5,680 nt of DNA from Anaerolineales bacterium (GTDB taxonomy: Bacteria > Chloroflexota > Anaerolineae > Anaerolineales > Villigracilaceae), in assembly GCA_025938055.1 (NCBI GenBank), contig JAICQC010000303.1:1-5680 (forward strand), read 5' to 3'. Positions 1 through 4,757 of the stretch are shown in pieces (the first letter of the stretch is position 1; every line of letters starts with the position of its first letter). Below the pieces are notes generated by a model. That model saw only the letters and a list, made by a program, of their open reading frames with translations, did not search any database and had not been told where the DNA came from. Made by a program: the position numbers and the translations under genes.

Positions 1-353
1 CCAAAGTAGATGGCAGAGCGATCCACCGGCGCGAGCAGAAGCCCATCCAGGCAACCGCGGTCCTTCTCGATTGCCATCGAACGGTTGAGACCCAGCGTCC
101 CGGCGAATGCAAACGTTGACCACAGCACACCTGCTGTTACAGACTGGCGTGTTCGCACATCCAGCTCGAGGGCGAAGTTGAAGATGAGGATGATCAGCAG
201 GGAAAAGACCAGCATGGCAGAAAAGAGTTCGCGCGAACGAAACTCGGCGCGCAGGTCCTTCCAGACCACTGCAGCAACTGCTTTGAGGAAACTGCTCTTT
301 GGCAGTGTTCGCTCAAGAGGTACAGGTTTGACCTCGGTTACTTTATTGACCAT
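1..353 (-). CDS. ccmB: CcmB, haem exporter membrane subunit (5' part, runs off the window)
   Basis: I translated this frame by hand: it begins with ATG at 353-351 and stays open for 117 codons to the window edge, so only the N-terminal half or so is present (the family is usually about 220 residues). CcmB is the polytopic membrane subunit of the CcmAB ABC transporter, which uses ATP hydrolysis by CcmA to release holo-CcmE from CcmC. Visible marks are the amphipathic lead-in WKDLRAEFRSRELFSAML (about residues 31-48), a first membrane helix (about 46-61), a second hydrophobic stretch near 73-88 with WSTFAFAGTLGLNRS, and the family-typical EKDRGCLDGLLLAPVDRSAI. The N-terminal extension of about 30 residues before WKDL is somewhat long and variable. 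The start lies one base after the ccmA TGA and has no good Shine-Dalgarno site, which suggests translation coupled to ccmA. Identification is secure. Confidence 0.93.
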   Translation of the reverse strand, partial: MVNKVTEVKPVPLERTLPKSSFLKAVAAVVWKDLRAEFRSRELFSAMLVFSLLIILIFNFALELDVRTRQSVTAGVLWSTFAFAGTLGLNRSMAIEKDRGCLDGLLLAPVDRSAIYF

Positions 354-354
354 A

Positions 355-1053
355 TCAACCCGCCAGTGCCTGCTTATAGAATGCGAGCAGGTTTGTCTTT
401 TTGAGTTCCCTGCGGGTCGCGGACGCCGAGATCATGCCGCGCGAGAGGATGTCGAATCTCGTCGCCAGATCTTCTGCGCGCGCCAGGTCGTGGGACGTCA
501 TGACGACCGTGCGTCCCTTCGCCGCGACGGTTTTCAGCACATCGTCAAGCATAGAGGATGCGTCCTGGTCCAGACCGGTATACGGCTCATCGAAGAGGAC
601 TACATCCGGGTCGTGAAGGATAGCGCGCCCGATGGCGAGCCGCTGCTGCATGCCGCGTGAAAACGTCCGTACGAGATCGCGCCGTCTGGCTTCCAGCCCA
701 ACCATCTCCAGGACCTCCGTAATCCGTAATTCGTAATTGGGGAGGTTATACATGCGGGCGTAGAAACGCAGGTTTTCCTCAGCGCTCAAGTCACCATACA
801 GCAAGGGCAAATGCGAGACCACACCCAGCCTGGCACGCACTTGTGCTGCCTGATTTGGAAGCTGGTAGCCAGCAACGTTGACTTCCCCCAGAGATGGACG
901 GGATAGCGAGGAAAGGATGCGCAGGAAGGTCGTCTTGCCTGCACCGTTGGGACCGAGCAGCGCCACGAACTCGCCCGGCTGGACTTCAAAGTCCACGCCA
1001 CGCAAGACAGTCTTTAATCCAAATCGTTTGACGAGCTTTTTAACGGTGATCAT
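355..1053 (-). CDS. ccmA: CcmA, ABC transporter ATP-binding subunit for cytochrome c maturation
   Basis: This 232-residue ATPase has the size of a single ABC nucleotide-binding domain. It would sit on the cytoplasmic face with CcmB and drive release of haem-loaded CcmE. Motifs in order: Walker A GPNGAGKT (34-41), Q-loop region SHLPLLYGD (80-88), signature FSRGMQQR (131-138), Walker B VVLFDEP (151-157), D-loop GLD (160-162) and the switch histidine in TSHD (H188). The SH..LYGDLSAEENLRFYAR stretch matches CcmA-type haem exporters better than generic ABC-2 ATPases, and ccmB follows one base after the stop. Position 82, where E. coli CcmA has Gln in GHQPG, is Leu here. Residues 106-112 (NYELRIT) are encoded by three tandem 7-base repeats. 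A 51-base gap separates the gene from the upstream lipoprotein gene, and there is no strong Shine-Dalgarno site before the ATG. Confidence 0.95.
   Translation of the reverse strand: MITVKKLVKRFGLKTVLRGVDFEVQPGEFVALLGPNGAGKTTFLRILSSLSRPSLGEVNVAGYQLPNQAAQVRARLGVVSHLPLLYGDLSAEENLRFYARMYNLPNYELRITEVLEMVGLEARRRDLVRTFSRGMQQRLAIGRAILHDPDVVLFDEPYTGLDQDASSMLDDVLKTVAAKGRTVVMTSHDLARAEDLATRFDILSRGMISASATRRELKKTNLLAFYKQALAG
718..738 (+). repeat. Three tandem heptamers CGTAATY inside ccmA
   Basis: On the plus strand the segment reads CGTAATC, CGTAATT, CGTAATT without a gap. The 21 bases equal seven codons, so the frame is kept, and on the coding strand they give residues 106-112 (NYELRIT) of CcmA. The same heptamer, rotated to ATTCGTA, recurs at the ccmF-ccmH junction. 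The repetition is seen directly; that it is a genome-wide repeat family is inferred. Confidence 0.7.
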
Positions 1054-1104
1054 AGAGTTTTGTCGCGTTGCGGCTCATGTAGCCCACGGTCGACGCACGG
1101 ATCG

Positions 1105-3012
1105 TTACATCATTCCCTTCAAGATTTCCTTCAACTCGGTTCTGCGCTTCTGATATGCCGCATCTGAAATCTTGTGGGCGCGGTGCAAATCATCGAGCGC
1201 GACGATGGCATCGATCACATCATCGGAGGAGTCAAAGTCATTATCCCCTGTCGCTTCATCATCCGCAAGCTCCCCGCTGCCGCGGTCGCGCACGCGTAGG
1301 TGCATCCATGCGCCCGCCAGGATCAGAGCAATGCCCACCGCGCCTGCCCCGATCAAAAGGTTCCGATTGGCAGTGGCCTCCTCGGGGGCGGAAGCCGGTT
1401 GCTGAGGTGTGCCCGAAACGGTGAGGTTGAGGGTTTCACCAGCTGTCACCGTACCCAGCTCATAGATCTGGAAGGTGAAATCCTGGATCGCCTGCACACC
1501 CAGATCGGTCGACTGGTCACTTTCGATGGTGACCCCTTCGGGCACAAAAAGCGTCACCGTCGCTGCCGGTAAGACGAATTCCTGGTGGAATTCAAATTCT
1601 CTCGCAGTGGGGACGGAAGCATAGGTAATCATCCCGTACGAATTTTCACTGGGCGGGATGGCAAACCCGTTTTCTGTCGAAAGGAAGCGCTCACTATCCT
1701 GCGTCGGTTCATAACCAAACCCGGAGGAACCCTCAGGTGCTTTGATAAATGGGATCTCCCCATTTCCGTGTAGCTTCACAACAATGATCTCGTCACCGGG
1801 ATTGTGGAAGGAATAAACGCTGAAGATTTGAACCGTATCCCTCCCATATTCGAGGAAGATGCGCGTTTCATCGATGACCAGTGCAGAGGCGTCCTCGGTC
1901 TTGCGATAGAGCGTAATGGGTGGGAGGCTCAGGCTGTTGGTGCCTTCCTCCACAATTCCAAAGCCAGATTGCAGGTCCATGCCGTCAAAGGTCAGTTCTG
2001 CAATGAAGATGCGGCTGGGCGGGAACTCGATGTTCTCGAAGGTAAACGAACCATCCGCAGTTACAGGAGCTTCTGCTGCAAATACTTCCTGGGGCCCCGC
2101 GCTTGGGTCCGCGCCATGGTCGTAGCCGCGCAGGGTCACGCTCAGGTCGGACGGGAGAGCGGCGCCTGTTTTGTTGTCGACGGATCCGGTTACGGTCCCG
2201 AAGCCCTGCCGGGCGGCTGCGGTTGATTCACCCGTTGCGGTGACCGATTCCGTTTCTTCGACCGGTGTTCCTTTGACTACGAGCGTTCCCGCCTCGGTGG
2301 GAGGCAAAGTTTCTGAAAGGATGACCGCGTCCGGCGTCGCGCTGGATGCAGGCGCGGAGACGATGGGAGCGGTGTCGAATGACAGGGTCCGCAGATATGC
2401 GGCAACTGCCCAGACCTCCTCCTCACTGAGTGTTACACCGAATGCCGGTACCTGGTCATTGCCCTGCCTGGCGATGCGTGCCAGTTCCACGCCGCTCAGC
2501 GAAGACATATTCATCTGGTCTATGAAAAAATCAGTAGAGCAATTCGCGCAGTTTGCTTCGAAGAGCTCCTTCCCCTTTGCAATCTCTTCCTCCGAGGTAT
2601 GCAGTGTCATGGCGTAGGCAACGACATCCCAGCGTTCCTGGTCGCTGAGGCTTACAAAAGGAGGCATGAAGCGTTCGATATTCCCCTGTGTGACGACCGT
2701 ATACCACTGCGCGGGCGAGGCGGGTCGGGCGATCTCTGGCAAGCCAAACGCCGGGACAGTTACGTTCAACTGTATACCCTGTTCGCCATCGCCCAGACCT
2801 GTTTCGCCATGACACGGCGCGCACTTCTCGGCAAAGATCAATGCACCGTTGTCCGTGCTCGGCGCCTGCGCGGGGTAGAGCGGTCCCAGTGTTGCGGCGG
2901 GCGTCGGCGGGACGTACCCCGGAGGAGGAGTAACATCTTCAGCCAGGGTAAAGTTGCAGGCTGGGAGCAGGATCACTGCAGCGATACCCAGAACAAGGTG
3001 AAGTAATTTCAT
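1105..3012 (-). CDS. Cytochrome c lipoprotein with two cytochrome domains, beta-rich ectodomain, membrane helix and SHOCT-like tail
   Basis: This 635-residue protein starts with a lipoprotein signal (lipobox LPAC, lipidated Cys19). Domain 1 (about 54-138) is a class I cytochrome c: haem motif CAPCH at 64-68 and a likely axial Met116 in RFMPPF. Domain 2 (about 144-212) has the same fold pattern, ending in EEVWAVAAYLRTL, but reads CANCS at 155-159 and VPAF at 188-191, so both iron ligands are replaced. A Pro/Thr/Ala-rich linker (213-268) leads to a carboxypeptidase-regulatory-like beta domain (about 270-370; GTVTGSV, DGSFTFENI) and a further beta-rich region to about 535. A membrane helix follows (about 551-571), then basic RVRDR, an acidic stretch, and a SHOCT-like helical hairpin (599-635). 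Topology is inferred as ectodomain outside, tail in the cytoplasm. The start ATG has a weak GGAAC site. Its specific function is unknown to me; electron transfer or a role as a Ccm client or partner fits the location. Confidence 0.85.
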   Translation of the reverse strand: MKLLHLVLGIAAVILLPACNFTLAEDVTPPPGYVPPTPAATLGPLYPAQAPSTDNGALIFAEKCAPCHGETGLGDGEQGIQLNVTVPAFGLPEIARPASPAQWYTVVTQGNIERFMPPFVSLSDQERWDVVAYAMTLHTSEEEIAKGKELFEANCANCSTDFFIDQMNMSSLSGVELARIARQGNDQVPAFGVTLSEEEVWAVAAYLRTLSFDTAPIVSAPASSATPDAVILSETLPPTEAGTLVVKGTPVEETESVTATGESTAAARQGFGTVTGSVDNKTGAALPSDLSVTLRGYDHGADPSAGPQEVFAAEAPVTADGSFTFENIEFPPSRIFIAELTFDGMDLQSGFGIVEEGTNSLSLPPITLYRKTEDASALVIDETRIFLEYGRDTVQIFSVYSFHNPGDEIIVVKLHGNGEIPFIKAPEGSSGFGYEPTQDSERFLSTENGFAIPPSENSYGMITYASVPTAREFEFHQEFVLPAATVTLFVPEGVTIESDQSTDLGVQAIQDFTFQIYELGTVTAGETLNLTVSGTPQQPASAPEEATANRNLLIGAGAVGIALILAGAWMHLRVRDRGSGELADDEATGDNDFDSSDDVIDAIVALDDLHRAHKISDAAYQKRRTELKEILKGMM

Positions 3013-3056
3013 GAAAGTTCCATACGGTGATTAATGCACAAAGATTGCCTTACCTT

Positions 3057-3566
3057 TTATGCCAAAGGTTTTCCACACGATGGGCAAAAGCGATCGGTGA
3101 CCATCACCGGTTTGCCGCAGCGCGGACAAAAGCCAGCAGTCTTATTTTTGCGGCTCTTGCGCCGGGAGGCAATCATCGATTCGATGTCATCATCGGTCAA
3201 TTCGACTCGCGCAGCCGAAGCATCGGCGCGGCGGGCGGCGATAGCTCTTTCCAGACGCGCTTCGGTGTCCTGCGCGGAAACCGACTGCGGTGCGAATGAG
3301 TCGATCTTCTGTAAAATATCTGCACCTTTCTGAAGAAGAGTGGAGCGCTGGGTCGGATAGTCGTCCTCGGGGATCTTGCCCAGTTTGAAATCGAAATCAA
3401 GTTCCTGCAGCGAGTTGATCACACGGTCGCGTTCTGCCATCAACGCTGAAAGCTCGTGTTCCTCTTCGGTGACGCGGCGCGCCCGTCTTTCCATGAACGG
3501 CGCGTAGAGGTAAATGCCGACGAGGATGAGGACTGCAAGCGAAAAGAAAATGGCGGTCAGTTCCAT
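3057..3566 (-). CDS. Membrane-anchored zinc-ribbon protein with CcmI-like N-terminal region
   Basis: The 169-residue product has an N-terminal membrane helix (about 3-22) followed by basic ERRARR, which predicts a short outside N-terminus and a cytoplasmic body. A charged, probably coiled-coil region follows, with the hairpin pattern LQELDFDFKLGKIPEDDY (53-70) and an R..LL..G..IL continuation. This resembles the segment after the first membrane helix of CcmI/CycH proteins. Residues 144-169 form a zinc ribbon, with cysteines at 147, 150, 161 and 164 in two CPxCGKP knuckles. No TPR repeats are present, unlike classical CcmI. The gene starts 8 bases after ccmG with a GAGGG site overlapping the ccmG stop, so it is clearly co-translated with the Ccm genes. 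Function is unproven: an assembly or apocytochrome-handling factor replacing CcmI is my inference, and a generic zinc-ribbon membrane protein is the alternative. Confidence 0.82.
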   Translation of the reverse strand: MELTAIFFSLAVLILVGIYLYAPFMERRARRVTEEEHELSALMAERDRVINSLQELDFDFKLGKIPEDDYPTQRSTLLQKGADILQKIDSFAPQSVSAQDTEARLERAIAARRADASAARVELTDDDIESMIASRRKSRKNKTAGFCPRCGKPVMVTDRFCPSCGKPLA

Positions 3567-3570
3567 CTAT

Positions 3571-3576
3571 CCCTCT
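3571..3576 (-). promoter_or_regulatory. Ribosome-binding site of the zinc-ribbon gene, overlapping the ccmG stop
   Basis: Reading the minus strand, AGAGGG lies 4 bases before the ATG at 3566-3564 and shares its first two bases with the TAG stop of ccmG. It supports the chosen start and implies translational coupling. Confidence 0.7.
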
Positions 3577-4147
3577 ACTCGAGCAACGGGTCTACCTGGG
3601 CGCGGATCTCATCAATAGATGTGAAAGGGCCAACTTTTACATATTGCAGAACGCCGTCCTGGTCGATGAAATAAGTTTCAGGTACGCCGTTGATGCGGAA
3701 GTATTGTGAGATGCGCGTGGCAAGGTCGGGACCGTTGGCAAAGGTGATGCCAAATTTCTTAAGATAGACGCGGGCTTCAGGTTCCGTATCCACATAATCG
3801 ATGCCGAGGAAAACAACCTGCCCGGTCGGCTCATACTCTGTCCATGCCCGCTGGAGTTCGGCGGCTTCCTGTTCACAGGGTTTGCACCACGAAGCCCAAA
3901 AATTGATCACAACAACCTTACCGCGCAAGTCTTCGAGACGGATTTCGTTCCTGCCATCGATTTCATAATCACTGTACAACGGCAGAGCAAAATCGTCGAT
4001 GACTTGACCGGGCTGGACGGTGCCCTGTTGTGCCCGCTGGAGTCCGACCGCAACGATGGCGAGAAGTCCCACCAAAAATACCCAGACGATAATTTGCGCC
4101 CAGATTGGCACACCGCGACGCGGGGCAGGGGTTGATGTCTCTGTCAT
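3575..4147 (-). CDS. ccmG: CcmG/DsbE-like membrane-anchored thioredoxin
   Basis: The protein is 190 residues from the ATG at 4147-4145. It has a short cytoplasmic N-terminus, one membrane helix (about 16-36) and an extracytoplasmic thioredoxin domain (about 47-189). The redox motif WCKPC has Cys88 and Cys91 in FWASWCKPCEQE, and the cis-proline is Pro156 in GVPETYFID, both typical of the CcmG/ResA/TlpA group. In System I it keeps the disulfide of CcmH or of the apocytochrome reduced before haem attachment. I prefer this ATG over an in-frame TTG four codons upstream because GGGAG sits five bases before it. A 15-bp perfect hairpin ends on the base just before that GGGAG. Placement right after ccmH argues for CcmG rather than another TlpA-like thioredoxin. 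Confidence 0.92.
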   Translation of the reverse strand: MTETSTPAPRRGVPIWAQIIVWVFLVGLLAIVAVGLQRAQQGTVQPGQVIDDFALPLYSDYEIDGRNEIRLEDLRGKVVVINFWASWCKPCEQEAAELQRAWTEYEPTGQVVFLGIDYVDTEPEARVYLKKFGITFANGPDLATRISQYFRINGVPETYFIDQDGVLQYVKVGPFTSIDEIRAQVDPLLE

Positions 4148-4152
4148 GAATT

Positions 4153-4157
4153 CTCCC
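4153..4157 (-). promoter_or_regulatory. Ribosome-binding site of ccmG
   Basis: GGGAG on the minus strand is followed by AATTC and then ATG at 4147-4145. It decides the ccmG start, since an upstream in-frame TTG (4159-4157) overlaps this site and has none of its own. The site is directly adjacent to the 3' arm of the hairpin at 4158-4191. Confidence 0.75.
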
Positions 4158-4191
4158 AATGTAGGGAACAGCTGCTGCTGTTCCCTACATT
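4158..4191. repeat. Perfect 15-bp inverted repeat with 4-base loop between ccmH and ccmG
   Basis: The plus strand reads AATGTAGGGAACAGC, loop TGCT, then GCTGTTCCCTACATT, a perfect 15-bp stem. On the plus strand it is followed by the T-rich TTTTATTTTTG, so it has the form of a rho-independent terminator for plus-strand (antisense) transcripts. On the minus strand, the coding direction, no U tract follows; the ccmG Shine-Dalgarno begins on the next base. It starts immediately after the ccmH stop codon. It may instead stabilise or separate the ccmH and ccmG parts of the message, or be a copy of a dispersed REP-like palindrome. The structure is certain; the role is not. Confidence 0.85.
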
Positions 4192-4722
4192 TTATTTTTG
4201 TTTCTTTAGTTCTTCTTCCAGTCTGGCGATATACGGGTCCTGAGCGGACTTTGCTCCCTGGTCTGTCTCAGCCATACCTGCTTTCGCTTTGGGAGGCTTC
4301 ATCCACATCTGAAAGCCGCGGAAGAGCAGAAAGGCACCCAGCAGAATGGCAACGCCCGGCACGAGATAGGTCGCCAGCCGGTTCGGGGGCTCATCCAACA
4401 CCCGTACGCCATATTGTGTGACGAAATACTGCTTGATCTCCTCTTCGCTCTTACCTTCTGCCAGCATCGTGCGGATCAGGTCGCGCCACTGGCGGCAGGC
4501 TTCTGTGGGGCAGACATCCAGAGGCGTGCTCTCGCAGACTGGGCAATAAAGTTGTTTGGCAATGCGGTTTACTTCGTCGTCTGTGGGCGTGGGTCCCTGG
4601 GCGGAGACAGTCACTTGTGGGGCAAGTATGATGGCAAAAGCAACGAGGATAACCAGCAGTAATTTGTCCCACAGGGAGGCTGCGCGATAATTAGTAATTT
4701 GTATGAGTTTTGTCTTGTACAT
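4192..4722 (-). CDS. ccmH: CcmH, thiol-reducing component of the haem lyase complex
   Basis: The 176-residue product has an N-terminal signal or anchor helix (about 21-41), an extracytoplasmic three-helix domain, a second membrane helix (about 117-134) and a charged tail ending EEELKKQK. The family motif normally written LRCPVC appears as LYCPVC, with Cys60 and Cys63, and is followed by two further cysteines at 71 and 76 in the stretch TPLDVCPTEAC. Downstream, RDLIRTMLAEGKSEEEI and YFVTQYGVRVLDEPP are classic CcmH. The cysteine pair is expected to reduce or form mixed disulfides with the apocytochrome CxxCH motif, and to be re-reduced by CcmG, the next gene. The start region is odd: the ATG has no clear Shine-Dalgarno, lies right after a run of heptamer repeats, and residues 7-11 are encoded by another copy. 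Stop codons upstream exclude an earlier start, but the true start could be slightly internal. Confidence 0.93.
   Translation of the reverse strand: MYKTKLIQITNYRAASLWDKLLLVILVAFAIILAPQVTVSAQGPTPTDDEVNRIAKQLYCPVCESTPLDVCPTEACRQWRDLIRTMLAEGKSEEEIKQYFVTQYGVRVLDEPPNRLATYLVPGVAILLGAFLLFRGFQMWMKPPKAKAGMAETDQGAKSAQDPYIARLEEELKKQK
4690..4703 (+). repeat. Two tandem heptamers ATTAGTA, ATTTGTA inside the 5' end of ccmH
   Basis: Two consecutive 7-base units fitting ATTNGTA on the plus strand underlie residues 7-11 (IQITN) of CcmH. They belong to the same repeat type as 4723-4757 but in the opposite orientation, and are largely complementary to part of it. Confidence 0.6.
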
Positions 4723-4757
4723 GGCAATTGACCATTTACGAATTACTACTTACTAAT
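4723..4757 (-). repeat. Heptamer repeat filling the ccmF-ccmH junction
   Basis: On the minus strand, the 35 bases before the ccmH ATG divide into 7-base units ATTAGTA, AGTAGTA, ATTCGTA, AATGGTC, AATTGCC. The first three fit ATTNGTA closely; the last two are diverged and may be fortuitous. The ccmF stop codon (TAG, 4755-4753) lies inside the first unit. No Shine-Dalgarno or promoter is visible in the 30-base gap (4723-4752), so the repeat makes up essentially the whole junction. Confidence 0.65.

Noticed and set aside
10..660. Plus-strand open frame of 216 codons
   Set aside because: It runs antisense through the ccmB start and ccmA, shows no recognisable domain, and its residues are what a reverse-frame shadow of those genes gives.
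718..738. CRISPR-like or VNTR array
   Set aside because: Units are only 7 bases, three copies, without spacers, so it is a short tandem repeat and not a CRISPR array.
1054..1104. Possible promoter or hairpin in the 51-base gap before ccmA
   Set aside because: Only a short GGCT/AGCC pairing and a GTCGAC palindrome are visible, with no convincing -35/-10 pair; not enough to call.
1804..2617. Plus-strand open frames of about 140-150 codons
   Set aside because: They lie wholly antisense to the cytochrome lipoprotein gene, whose signal peptide, haem motif and membrane helix are unmistakable; the opposite frames have low-complexity or motif-free products.
3013..3056. Possible promoter in the 44-base gap before the cytochrome lipoprotein gene
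   Set aside because: The gap is AT-richer than its surroundings but holds no clear promoter elements beyond a weak GGAAC ribosome site.
4148..4159. TTG start giving ccmG four extra residues
   Set aside because: The TTG overlaps the GGGAG site that serves the ATG at 4147-4145, and the extra codons are the Shine-Dalgarno and spacer themselves.
4158..4201. Rho-independent terminator ending the ccmF-ccmH message
   Set aside because: The T tract is on the wrong side for minus-strand transcription; in the coding direction the hairpin is followed by the ccmG ribosome-binding site.
4020..4421. Plus-strand open frame of 133 codons spanning the ccmG-ccmH junction
   Set aside because: It crosses the perfect hairpin and overlaps two secure genes; no family resemblance.
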